In this document: positions 17,241-25,414 of the stretch, in pieces
How positions within the stretch are numbered: position 1 is the stretch's first letter
Layout of the letters: every line of letters starts with the position of its first letter
DNA from: JAJDXW01 sp965214795
Lineage (GTDB): Bacteria > Pseudomonadota > Gammaproteobacteria > HK1
Direction of reading: 5' to 3'
DNA length: 64,000 nt
Assembly: GCA_965214795.1 (NCBI GenBank)
Contig: OZ243976.1
Coordinates: 496,001-560,000, forward strand
The notes under the pieces: model-generated
Told to the model about the DNA's origin: nothing
The model's input: only the letters and a program-made list of their open reading frames with translations
The model's database searches: none
Position numbers and translations under genes: made by a program

Positions 17241-18491
17241 TCAGCCCCGTTCGAGGACCATCGCGGACCCGAGTCCCGGGGTCCCCCAGCCGAGGTTCAC
17301 GCTGATCTCGGCATCTCGCACCTGCCGGCAGCCACCTTCCCGGTAGTCGAAGGTGTGCTGCCGGGTGCCGTCCTCCCCGATCGGGCAGGAGTCGTCGACC
17401 TCGCCCCGGAGCTGCCGGACGTTCTCGATGACCATGTTCATGCCGTGCGTATACCCTTCGCAGAGGTGGCCGCCCGAGGTGTTGTTGGGCCGGGCGCCGC
17501 CGAGCTCGATGGTGCCGTTCGACACGTACTCCCCGCCCTCGCCCTTGGAGCAGAAGCCGTAGTCCTCGAGCTGGAGCATGGTGGTGAAGGTGAAGGCGTC
17601 GTAGGAGCCGGTAAGGTCGACTTCGGACGGGCCGAGCCCCGCGTTCGGCCACAGGAGGTCCTTGGCGTAGTGGCCCGCCACGGTGGCGAGCGGCCCGTGC
17701 TGGTAGTAGTGGTCGGCCCGCGGGCGACAGCAGCGCCCGACCACCCCGCGGACGAGGACGGGCCGCGGCCGGAGATCCCGCGCCCGCTCGGTCCGGGTGA
17801 CGATGATGCAGGTCGCGTTGTCCGTCTCGACGCAGCAGTCGAGGAGGTGGAGGGGCTTGCAGATCATGCGGCTCGCCAGCACCTCCTCCACCGTATGGCG
17901 CTTCCGGTAGTACGCCTTCGGGTTGTTCGAGGCGTGCTTGCTGTGCGCTACCTTGACGGCCGCGACCTGGGCCGGAGTCGTCCCGTAGTCGTGGAGGTGG
18001 CGCATGAAGGTCGGGGCGAACATCTGCCCCGCGCTCTGCCAGCCGTAGGCACGCATGTGGATCTGGTCGCCCGTGATGGGCACCGCGGAGCGCGCCCCGG
18101 TACCGCCGATCCGTACCTGCGAATAGCCGTTCATGGCCCGGAAGATCGCGACCGTGTTGCACATCCCGGCCTCGATCACCCCGGCCGCGATCCCGACGAG
18201 GGCCTCGGTGCTCGAGCCGCCCCCGTGCACGTCCATGTAGAAGTTGAGGCGGATCCCGAGGTCGCCGGCGACGAAGGTCGAGAAGGTCGAGTCGTTCCCC
18301 GAATAGGAGAGCATCCCGTCGATGTCGGCCGCGGTGAGCCCGGCGTCGTCCATCGCGTTCCTGACCGCCCAGGTCGCGAGCGAGCGCGTGGAGTACTTCG
18401 AGCCGCGCATGTAGGCGGTCTCGCCGACTCCACAGATCGCGTAGCGGTTGCGGAGCCCTTTCGAGGTGGTGGCGTCGAGGTCGCTGGTCAT
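17241..18491 (-). CDS. Thiolase-fold (SCP2/Ltp2-like) enzyme lacking the nucleophilic cysteine
   Basis: From ATG 18491 the gene encodes 416 residues with the thiolase superfamily layout: AICGVGETAYMRGS, AAGVIEAGM, and the C-terminal NNTSGGHLCEGYTHGMN. Where true thiolases have the nucleophile (CxSG or CASG), this protein reads DVHGGGSSTEAL with no cysteine. Cysteine-less thiolase-fold proteins paired with DUF35 partners include the steroid side-chain aldolase Ltp2 with ChsH2, so an aldolase or another non-thiolase reaction on an acyl-CoA is plausible. The specific substrate is unknown. Three copies of a ribosome-site-bearing 20-mer precede the start. Confidence 0.85.
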   Translation of the reverse strand: MTSDLDATTSKGLRNRYAICGVGETAYMRGSKYSTRSLATWAVRNAMDDAGLTAADIDGMLSYSGNDSTFSTFVAGDLGIRLNFYMDVHGGGSSTEALVGIAAGVIEAGMCNTVAIFRAMNGYSQVRIGGTGARSAVPITGDQIHMRAYGWQSAGQMFAPTFMRHLHDYGTTPAQVAAVKVAHSKHASNNPKAYYRKRHTVEEVLASRMICKPLHLLDCCVETDNATCIIVTRTERARDLRPRPVLVRGVVGRCCRPRADHYYQHGPLATVAGHYAKDLLWPNAGLGPSEVDLTGSYDAFTFTTMLQLEDYGFCSKGEGGEYVSNGTIELGGARPNNTSGGHLCEGYTHGMNMVIENVRQLRGEVDDSCPIGEDGTRQHTFDYREGGCRQVRDAEISVNLGWGTPGLGSAMVLERG

Positions 18492-18539
18492 GTTCCTGCG
18501 TCGCTTGTCGTGTTCCTGCGTCGCTTGTCGTGTTCCTGC
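18491..18539. repeat. 20-bp tandem repeat covering the ribosome site of the thiolase-like gene
   Basis: Two and a half copies of a 20-bp unit, TGTTCCTGCGTCGCTTGTCG, lie immediately upstream of the start codon. Read on the gene strand, each unit carries AGGAACA, so the ribosome-binding sequence itself is repeated every 20 bp; the copy nearest the ATG is well spaced. Confidence 0.85.
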
Positions 18540-18582
18540 CGGGTGGGAAGCGCTCGGCATCGAGAATGCACCGAGGGGGATC

Positions 18583-19986
18583 TTACCGGGTGCCGCGCCG
18601 GGCTGCGCCGAGCACCGCGATCCCGAGGAAGACCGCGGCGGCGGCGGCGGCGAAGGTGATCCGGTAGGCGTGGAGAAACGCACCCCCGCCCCCCGCCTCG
18701 CCCCCGAGGGCGGCGAAGAGCAGCGTGCCCGTGCTCGCCACCGTCACGACGCCGATCGTTCGGGTCACCATGTTGAGACTGCCGGCGACTCCCTGCCGGC
18801 TGCGGGGAATGCTGCCCATGACGAAGTCGATGTTGGCGACCTGGAAGAGTCCCTGCCCGCACCCGTGGGCGAAGAGCACGGCGACGAGGGCGGCCGCCCC
18901 CGCCTCGACCGGCAGCGCCGCGATCGCACAGAGGGCCACCCCGAGCAGGGCGAGACCCGCGATGCCGAGCCGGAAGGAGCCGGTGAGGCGGAGCAGGTGC
19001 CCGGCCGCCGGCGCGGCCACGAGCATCCCGAGGGGCGAGACGGCGAGAAACAGCCCGGCCGTTGCGGTCTCCGCCCCCATGACGTGCACGAGGTAGTAGG
19101 GGGTGAGCAGGTAGATCATGAAGGCGCCGAGATTCATGAGCACGTGAGCGGCGTTCGCGGCGGCGAACGAGGGGATCCGGAAGAGCCGGACGTCGATGAC
19201 GGGGTGCGGGGTGCGAAGCTCGTGGCGCACGAACCAGAGCCCGACGAGGGCCGCCCCGGCGACCACAAGAAACGCCGCCCAGCCGACGCGGGGCGCCTGG
19301 TTGAGCGCGAGCAGGGCGGCGGCAAGGGCCGCGCCGAGCCCGATCGCGCCGCGAAGGTCGAAGGGCTCGCCCGGCGTCGCGTGGCCGGGGTCCGGCACCA
19401 GGGCGACGACGAGCGCGGCGGCGAGCAGCACGAGAGGCACCCGGAACCAGAACACGGCCGGCCATCCCCAGAGGTCGACGAGCCCTCCCCCGATCACCGG
19501 CCCGAGCATCAGGGCGGCCGCAAAGCCGGTGGTGTACCAGCCAAGGACCCGGCTCCGGTCCCGTTCCGGGAACGAGAGGGTCGCGAGGGCGGGGCCGCAG
19601 CTCAGCAGGAACGCGATCCCCGCTCCCTGGAGGACGCGGGCCGCCAGCAGCCAGCCGAAGGTCGTCGCGAGCCCGCAGAGGACGAGAGCCGCCGCGTTCC
19701 AGAGGAGCCCGATCACGAACACCCGCTTGTGGCCCACGATGTCCGCCAAGCGCCCGAGCCCGGGCATCAGGCTCGCGTAGGTGAGGACGTTGCAGATGAT
19801 GACCCACTGGATAGCCGCGACGTCGTTGCCGAACGCGGTGGTGATGGCGGGGAAGGCGATGTTGACCGAGGTATCGAGGGGCCCCGCGGAGATCCCGAGG
19901 GCCACGACGAGGAGCGTGAGCCGGGGGCGAGGCGGGGGGCGGGCCGGGCGAGCCTCCTTCGATCGGGTTGCGCCGACGTTCTCCAC
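18583..19986 (-). CDS. MFS transporter, drug:H+ antiporter (DHA2, EmrB/QacA) type
   Basis: The 467-residue membrane protein has about 14 hydrophobic segments. Motif A appears as GRLADIVGHKRVF after the second segment and the DHA2 motif as SAGPLDTSVNIAFPAI in the first; WYTTGFAAALMLGPVIGG corresponds to motif C. Start is GTG 19986. The family exports drugs or other amphipaths using the proton gradient. It lies 92 bp upstream of the thiolase-like gene on the same strand, with the 20-mer repeat between; co-transcription is possible. Substrate unknown. Confidence 0.88.
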   Translation of the reverse strand: MENVGATRSKEARPARPPPRPRLTLLVVALGISAGPLDTSVNIAFPAITTAFGNDVAAIQWVIICNVLTYASLMPGLGRLADIVGHKRVFVIGLLWNAAALVLCGLATTFGWLLAARVLQGAGIAFLLSCGPALATLSFPERDRSRVLGWYTTGFAAALMLGPVIGGGLVDLWGWPAVFWFRVPLVLLAAALVVALVPDPGHATPGEPFDLRGAIGLGAALAAALLALNQAPRVGWAAFLVVAGAALVGLWFVRHELRTPHPVIDVRLFRIPSFAAANAAHVLMNLGAFMIYLLTPYYLVHVMGAETATAGLFLAVSPLGMLVAAPAAGHLLRLTGSFRLGIAGLALLGVALCAIAALPVEAGAAALVAVLFAHGCGQGLFQVANIDFVMGSIPRSRQGVAGSLNMVTRTIGVVTVASTGTLLFAALGGEAGGGGAFLHAYRITFAAAAAAVFLGIAVLGAARRGTR

Positions 19987-20191
19987 TCCTCGCCTTCCAT
20001 ATGGCCCGCGGCGCGCGCGGCTCGCGGTTCGTCCGGCCCATGCCCGGGGCAGCCCTGCTGCGCACCGTTACCGGCGCCGCGGCCACCGCCGCACCCCGCT
20101 TTCCACCCGACGCTGCGCCCGCCCCTTCCCGCCCGATCATCGGGCCCCGGATGCCTGCGGGAGAAGCGCGAGGGGCAGACGGTGTCTCGGC

Positions 20192-20446
20192 CTGCCCGTG
20201 CCCCACATCCACTCGCTGGGCTTCATACGCGGCGTATCATGGAAGTCATTGTTTTCCGGCCCTTTGCTTTTTCCGTGAACGGCGCATCGAATGGCAAATC
20301 AGTCCCTGGCCGGTCCCGATGCGGCCGAGGCCCGACGAGTCTGGCCTGGGCGGTCATCGGCAGATGGGGCAGATAGATTGTAGGCAATTGAATTGATATG
20401 AACGATTCATGTTCAAAGTCCAGCGAAGAGATGTGGGGCACGGGCA
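20192..20446. mobile_element. Family A MITE, copy 1 (255 bp)
   Basis: The ends are TGCCCGTGCCCCACATC and its inverse GATGTGGGGCACGGGCA. Flanks read TGTCTCGGC on the left and GGTCTCGGC on the right, an 8-9 bp target duplication. The whole element matches, inverted, the one at 41622-41855, including an A+T-rich terminal zone and the block GGTCATCGGCAGATGGGGCA. There is no transposase ORF. Confidence 0.9.
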
Positions 20447-20535
20447 GGTCTCGGCCCGGTGTCGGACTACAGCGAGACTCGGGCGCCGGCGACCCGCCGG
20501 GTCATGCGCCGAGCGCTCCCCGGAGGAGCGAAGGA

Positions 20536-20699
20536 CCAGCCGTTCTCATTTTGGCGCCTGACTTCACCCTGAGCCGCAAGCCGTCTTCTCCTTGCGACTC
20601 GATCCGGTCCAGGGCAGACGACTCGATCCGATCCGGGGCGGATCGACGGTCGTGCCGGTCCTGCGGCGGGACCCGACGAGCAAAACGAGAATTGCCGGC
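20536..20699. repeat. Family B MITE-like repeat, copy 1
   Basis: This matches 25201-25334 in the same orientation; shared blocks include CGCCTGACTTCACCC, CCGCAAGCCGTCTTCTCC and GGGACCCGACGAGCAAAA. The ends form an imperfect inverted repeat (CCGTTCTCATTTTG with CAAAACGAGAATTGCCGG). This copy has an internal duplication around ACTCGATCCG. It sits 130 bp before tyrS. Confidence 0.8.
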
Positions 20700-20827
20700 G
20701 AAGGACACGATCACTGCCGTGGCGGGCACCGCCGCACCTTGTACTGCCTCCTCTTATACTGTCTCCTTCCGCTCTACGCGATCCCGAGCCTTCGCACGCC
20801 GGCATTCACGATCACCTCCCTTCCGCC

Positions 20828-22144
20828 ATGACCGCTGCGTCCACCCCCACCCCCGCCCCCGCGCCCACACTCGCCGCCGCGCCCGCGGCCCTGCGGTCGG
20901 AGTTCCTCCGCACCCTCGTCGAGCGCGGCTACGTCCACCAGTGCACCGACCTCGGGGCGCTCGACGCGGCGGCCGATTCCGGGCGGATCACCGGGTACAT
21001 CGGGTTCGACGCGACGGCCGACTCCCTGCACGTCGGAAGCCTTGTCCAGATCATGCTGCTCCGGCACATGCAGCGAACCGGCCACCGCCCCATCGTCCTC
21101 ATGGGTGGCGGCACCACCAAGGTCGGCGACCCGTCCGGCCGGGACAAGGGCCGGCAGCTTCTCTCCGAGCGGCGCATCGAGACCAACATCGCGGGCATCC
21201 GGCGGGTGTTCGAGCGCTTCCTCGAGTTCGAGGGCCGCAACGCCGCGCTGATGGTCGACAACTCGGACTGGCTGGACGCCCTGCACTACATCCCGTTCCT
21301 GCGCGAGTACGGGCGGCATTTCTCGGTCAACCGGATGCTCGGCTTCGAGTCGGTGAAGCTCCGCCTCGACCGCGAACAACCGCTCTCGTTCCTCGAGTTC
21401 AACTACATGGTCCTCCAGGCCTACGACTTCCTGGAGCTGGGGCGGCGCTACGACTGCCGGCTGCAGATGGGAGGCTCCGACCAGTGGGGCAACATCGTGT
21501 GCGGGGTAGAGCTCGGACGGCGCGCCACCGGGCTCGAGCTGTTCGGCCTCACCTCCCCGCTCCTCACCCTCGCGAGCGGGGCGAAGATGGGAAAGACGGC
21601 CGCCGGGGCGGTGTGGCTCAATCCGGACCGCTTCTCGCCCTACGAGTACTGGCAGTACTGGCGGAACACCGAGGACGCCGACGTGGGCCGGTTCCTTCGC
21701 CTCTTCACCGAGCTGCCCCAGGGCGAGATCGTCCGGCTCGAAGCGCTCGAGGGGGCGGAGATCAACGAGGCGAAGGCGGTTCTCGCGACGGAAGCGACCA
21801 CCCTCTGCCACGGGAGCGAGGCGGCGCGGGCGGCGGCGGAGACGGCGCGGCGCACGTTCGGCCCCGAAGCGGGCGCGAGCGGGTTCGCGGACGGGCTTCC
21901 TACCATCGAGATCCCGCGGGCGCGCCTCGACGAGGGGGTCGCGGTCTACGACCTCATGCGCGAGGCGGGCCTCGTCAGAAGCAACAGCGAGGCGCGCCGG
22001 CTCATCCGGGGCGGCGGCGCGCGGGTCAACGACCGGACGGTCCGGGACGAGACCGGCACCGTCGGGCCGCAGGACCTGAGCGCCGAGGGCGCGATCAAGC
22101 TCTCCGCGGGGCGCAAGCGCCACGTTCTCGTCCGCCCCGCCTGA
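20828..22144 (+). CDS. tyrS: Tyrosyl-tRNA synthetase
   Basis: The 438-residue class I synthetase charges tRNA-Tyr. A HIGH-like signature appears as LHVGSLVQIM near residue 66, the tyrosine pocket as LGRRYDCRLQMGGSDQWGN, and KMSKS as GAKMGKT near residue 257. An S4 RNA-binding domain closes the protein (GLVRSNSEARRLIRGGGARV). The N-terminal 20 residues are a low-complexity Pro/Ala stretch; an inner start is possible but none is in the usual position. The region upstream is packed with two MITE-like elements. Confidence 0.95.
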   Translation: MTAASTPTPAPAPTLAAAPAALRSEFLRTLVERGYVHQCTDLGALDAAADSGRITGYIGFDATADSLHVGSLVQIMLLRHMQRTGHRPIVLMGGGTTKVGDPSGRDKGRQLLSERRIETNIAGIRRVFERFLEFEGRNAALMVDNSDWLDALHYIPFLREYGRHFSVNRMLGFESVKLRLDREQPLSFLEFNYMVLQAYDFLELGRRYDCRLQMGGSDQWGNIVCGVELGRRATGLELFGLTSPLLTLASGAKMGKTAAGAVWLNPDRFSPYEYWQYWRNTEDADVGRFLRLFTELPQGEIVRLEALEGAEINEAKAVLATEATTLCHGSEAARAAAETARRTFGPEAGASGFADGLPTIEIPRARLDEGVAVYDLMREAGLVRSNSEARRLIRGGGARVNDRTVRDETGTVGPQDLSAEGAIKLSAGRKRHVLVRPA

Positions 22145-22164
22145 CGCGCCGGGAGGCAGGGGGG

Positions 22165-22206
22165 CCTTCCGCCTTCCGCCTTCCGCCTTCCGCCTTCCGC
22201 CTTCCG
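22165..22206. repeat. Heptamer tandem array, six copies of CCTTCCG
   Basis: Six perfect 7-bp units follow the tyrS stop codon by 20 bp. The length suggests replication slippage could change copy number. The next 335 bp up to the antitoxin gene contain no recognisable gene. Confidence 0.9.
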
Positions 22207-22541
22207 CAAAGAATGGTCCTGGAGCTACCGTTGGGCCGGCTTGCATTCGCTCGAGGATTCACTTGGGAACGACATCCGGGACGAGCTGGCGGGCTCGCGA
22301 CCCCGGGGGCTCCGGACCGCAAGGGCGTATGCCTCGGACTTTCCGGCATCGAGGACGAACGGCCGAAGGTGGCCCTCTCGACGGTTTCGAGGCCACCGGG
22401 CCGGCGGGGACGGCATCAACGCGACCGGGCAGCCAGCGGGACGAAGGCGGGACGGGTCGTCGTACCCGGCGAACCGTCGTCCGGGGAAGGTGCCTTCGAC
22501 GACTTGGGCATTCGATGCGTCCCAGAATAGCATCACGCATC

Positions 22542-22778
22542 ATGCGTACGACCATCAACATCGCAACGCCGATTCTCGACGAGTTGAAGAAACTCCAGAG
22601 CGAAGAGGGCGGCTCCCTGGGCGAGATCGCCTCCAGGTTGTTGGCCGAGGCTCTCAAGTCGCACCGCTCCCGCGAGGCCGGCCCCGACTTCGAATGGAGC
22701 AGCAAGCCCATGCGAGCCCGCGTGGACCTTTCCGACAGGGAGGCCGTCCACGCGATCCTCGACGGCGATTCGCCTTGA
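22542..22778 (+). CDS. VapB-type antitoxin (ribbon-helix-helix)
   Basis: The 78-residue protein begins with MRTTINIATPILDELKKLQ, the first strand and helix of a ribbon-helix-helix DNA-binding domain, followed by SLGEIASRLLAEAL. The C-terminal part (DFEWSSKPMRARVDLSDRE) is typical of the toxin-wrapping tail of VapB antitoxins linked to PIN toxins. It overlaps the start of the PIN gene by about 5 nt. The antitoxin looks intact while the toxin is broken. Confidence 0.8.
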   Translation: MRTTINIATPILDELKKLQSEEGGSLGEIASRLLAEALKSHRSREAGPDFEWSSKPMRARVDLSDREAVHAILDGDSP

Positions 22779-23151
22779 GCTGCACGATCGACGTCAACAT
22801 CCTGCTCTATGCTTCGGATGAGGGCTCGCCGTTCCATGCGGCGGCGGCCGGGTTCTGCGCCGCCGCCTCACGGACCCGGAGATCCTGTGCCTGACTTGGC
22901 CCACCATCATGGGCTACCTCCGGATGGCGACCCATCCGCGGATCTTCGATGACCCCATGACTCCACGGGCGGCCCTCGACAACGTCGAGCGCCTGATGGA
23001 GCTGCCCCGGTGCCGGGTGGTGGTGGAGACCGAGGACTTTCTGGCTGCCTACCGGGCCATCGCCGCCGAAGTGACCGTGCGCGGCAATCTCGTGCCGGAC
23101 GCCCACGCTGGCCTGCATCCCCGACCCTCGACGAACGAGCACCCGGCGTGA
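22774..23151 (+). pseudogene. VapC-type PIN toxin gene broken by a frameshift
   Basis: From TTG 22774 the frame gives SCTIDVNILLYASDEGSPFH, the PIN start with its first Asp, but stops after about 39 codons. The next frame resumes with LTDPEILCLTWPTIMGYLRM and continues through ETEDFLAAYRAIA to RGNLVPDAH, where the third acidic motif lies; the usual tail after it is replaced by unrelated residues. One frameshift near 22855 and a second change near 23105 are enough to explain this. A sequencing error at one site cannot be excluded. Confidence 0.7.
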
Positions 23152-23218
23152 ATCCCGCGGCCAATCGGCGCGCGGTCGGGTCACGCCTCCGTGCGCTCCC
23201 TCCGAGGGCCGTGCCGGC

Positions 23219-24697
23219 TCAGGCGCCGTCGAAGCGGCGCATCTCCGGGCGCAGGACCCGGTAGAGGGCCCGCCAGCGCTCGAGGCGGGGGGCCAGCCGT
23301 CCGACCAGCTCCTCGTCGGGCTCGACCACTCGGTCGGTGCGCGGCGGTGTGCACACCTCGCCGGGACACTCCCCGGTCACGGCGAGGCGCGCGAGACGGG
23401 CGGCCCCGAGGGCGGGGCCGACTTCGCCCCCGGCATGGTAGGTGAGGGAGCGGCGCAGCGCGGCGGCGAGGATGCGTCCCCAGAGCGGGCTCCGCGCGCC
23501 GCCGCCGATGACCGAGAGGGAGTCGATCTCCGTCCCCGTCTCCAGAAGCGCGTCATGCCCGTCGGCAAAGGCGAAGGCGACGCCTTCAAGGACCGCCCAT
23601 CCGAGGTCGCCCCGGCGCGTCGCCTGGTCGAGACCGAAGAACACCCCCTTCGCGTGCGGATCGTTGTGCGGGGTGCGCTCGCCGGTGAGGTAGGGGAGGA
23701 AAAGGGGTGCACGCTCGAGGCGCGCTTCGGCTCGCTCCGCCTCGGAGACGAGGGCTGCCTCGTCGTCCGCCCCGGTGACGGCGGCCGCCCAGGCGAGGCA
23801 GGCGGCGGCGCTCAGGATCACCGACATCTGGTGCCAGGTGTCCGGAAAGCAGTGGCAGAACGCATGTACCGCGCGCTCCGGATTCGGCGCGAAGGCGGGG
23901 TTGGCGGCGAAGAGGACGCCCGAGGTGCCAAGGGAAAGGAACGCGCGACCCGGCGCCACCGTCCCGACCCCGGCCGCTCCCGCCGCGTTGTCGCCCGCCC
24001 CGCCCGCGATCACCACCTCGCCCGACAGGCCCCAGCGACGCGCGAGAACGGGCGAGAGGCTCGCCGACGGGGCGGAACCCTCCACGAGGCGGGGCATGTG
24101 CCGGAGGTCGAGCCCGGTCGCGGCGAGCATCTCCTTCGACCAGCACCGACCCGCGACGTCCAGCCACAAGGTCCCCGATGCGTCCGACATCTCGGCCACC
24201 TGCTCACCGCTCAGCCGATAGCGGAGATAGTCCTTCGGCAGCAGGACCTTGGCGACGCGCGCAAACACTTCGGGTTCGTGGGCGGCCACCCACAGCAGCT
24301 TCGGGGCGGTGAAGCCCGGCATCGCGAGGTTGCCGGTGATGCGGCGCGCGTCCGGAACCGCGGCTTCGAGCGCCGCGCACTCGGCACCCGAGCGCCCGTC
24401 GTTCCAGAGGATGGCGGGCCGGAGCACCTCGCCCCGCGCATCGAGGAGGGTCGCGCCGTGCATCTGGCCGGAGAGGCCGATGGCCCGGGTCGCGGCGAAC
24501 GCGGGGGCGTACCGGCCCCTCAGCTCCTCCACGGCCCGGCCGGCGGCGGTCCACCAGTCCTCCGGCGCCTGCTCCGACCAGAGAGGCCGGGGCGTCGAGA
24601 CGGCGAGCGGAGCGGACGCCTGCCCCGCGACGCGGCCGTCGCCGTCCAGCAGGACCGCCTTCACTCCCGACGTGCCGAGATCGATGCCGAGATACAC
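23219..24697 (-). CDS. xylB: Xylulokinase
   Basis: The 492-residue FGGY kinase phosphorylates D-xylulose to xylulose 5-phosphate, feeding the pentose phosphate pathway. Diagnostic blocks are YLGIDLGTSGVKAVLLD at the start, GLSGQMHGATLLD, ILWNDGRSGAEC, GGAGDNAAGAAGVG and VIGGGARSPLWGRILA. Length equals the E. coli enzyme's class. No xylose isomerase or transporter gene is adjacent; FGGY kinases vary in substrate, so a related ketose is possible. Confidence 0.9.
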   Translation of the reverse strand: MYLGIDLGTSGVKAVLLDGDGRVAGQASAPLAVSTPRPLWSEQAPEDWWTAAGRAVEELRGRYAPAFAATRAIGLSGQMHGATLLDARGEVLRPAILWNDGRSGAECAALEAAVPDARRITGNLAMPGFTAPKLLWVAAHEPEVFARVAKVLLPKDYLRYRLSGEQVAEMSDASGTLWLDVAGRCWSKEMLAATGLDLRHMPRLVEGSAPSASLSPVLARRWGLSGEVVIAGGAGDNAAGAAGVGTVAPGRAFLSLGTSGVLFAANPAFAPNPERAVHAFCHCFPDTWHQMSVILSAAACLAWAAAVTGADDEAALVSEAERAEARLERAPLFLPYLTGERTPHNDPHAKGVFFGLDQATRRGDLGWAVLEGVAFAFADGHDALLETGTEIDSLSVIGGGARSPLWGRILAAALRRSLTYHAGGEVGPALGAARLARLAVTGECPGEVCTPPRTDRVVEPDEELVGRLAPRLERWRALYRVLRPEMRRFDGA

Positions 24698-24746
24698 CTC
24701 TTTCCTCCTTACGCCGTCGGGACGCGGCGTCGCGGCCGAAGGTTAA

Positions 24747-24947
24747 CCCGGAAATCTCACCAACTTCCCGGCCGGCGGACACCGAGCCATGCGCGGTGAC
24801 GAGCCGTACTCCCTCAAGTCGCCTCGACAGTGCGCACGTGCCGGTGTCGGCTGCGCCTTCGGCGGTGCGCACGCGCTCCTTCGGTCCGCGCGGGCCGCCG
24901 CCGCACCGACCCGGTGCCCTCGCGGCGAAAGCGGGCAGGATTTCCAG
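24747..24947 (-). repeat. Family D MITE-like repeat, copy 1
   Basis: In inverted orientation this matches 41402-41614 and 52196-52415. Shared blocks on the element strand include CGCGAGGGC, GCACGGACCGAAAG-like, GCCGAC and TTGAGGGAGTACG. The ends (CCCGGAAATCTCACC and its partner near 24947) form an imperfect inverted repeat. It lies just upstream of xylB. Confidence 0.8.
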
Positions 24948-25034
24948 GCTGGACGGAACGTCGCCCTGCAATCCGGCAACCGGATTCCGGCGCCCACCGA
25001 TGAGGAGCAGGCTGCGCAGCGCCAGATACCAGGG

Positions 25035-25193
25035 CTGATTCGTTCATTCGAATGTCGCCGACGAATCCGGAGGGTCGTGTCCACTGGCGATCTGGTGATC
25101 CGAAGTTGGCGGAAACCGAAAAATACCATTACTAATCAATATAATGCAGTCACCGACGGTCATCGAGGAAGGCCGAGAACGAATTTGCCCTGG
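25035..25193. repeat. Diverged repeat shared with 43918-44247 (family F)
   Basis: The first 110 bp resemble 43918-44020 at lower identity (blocks GTCCAC, GATCCGAAG/CAGAG and AATCAA), and the last 35 bp match 44211-44247 well (GGTCATCGAGGAA and GCCGAGAACGAAT). In the second locus the two parts are separated by a family E copy, as if E had inserted into F. The central part is A+T-rich. Confidence 0.5.
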
Positions 25194-25200
25194 CCGGATA

Positions 25201-25334
25201 TCGGCAGTTCTCGTTCTGGCGCCTGACTTCACCCCGAGCCGCAAGCCGTCTTCTCCTTGCGACTCGATCCGGGGCCGATCGACGGTCGTGCCGGCCCGGC
25301 AGCGGGACCCGACGAGCAAAATGAGAATCGCCGG
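25201..25334. repeat. Family B MITE-like repeat, copy 2
   Basis: See 20536-20699. Terminal inverted repeats are CGGCAGTTCTCGTTCTG and CAAAATGAGAATCGCCGG. It ends about 80 bp before leuC, so it lies in or next to the leuCD promoter region. Confidence 0.8.
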
Positions 25335-25414
25335 CCGGATACATTCCGGATAGCGGGGGGTGCGCAGGGCCACTATCATTGCGTTTCCGCGCGGGCACGC
25401 GAAGCGAGAACGAC

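Noticed and set aside
22165..22206. Possible CRISPR array
   Set aside because: Units are 7 bp, contiguous and without spacers; it is a simple tandem repeat.
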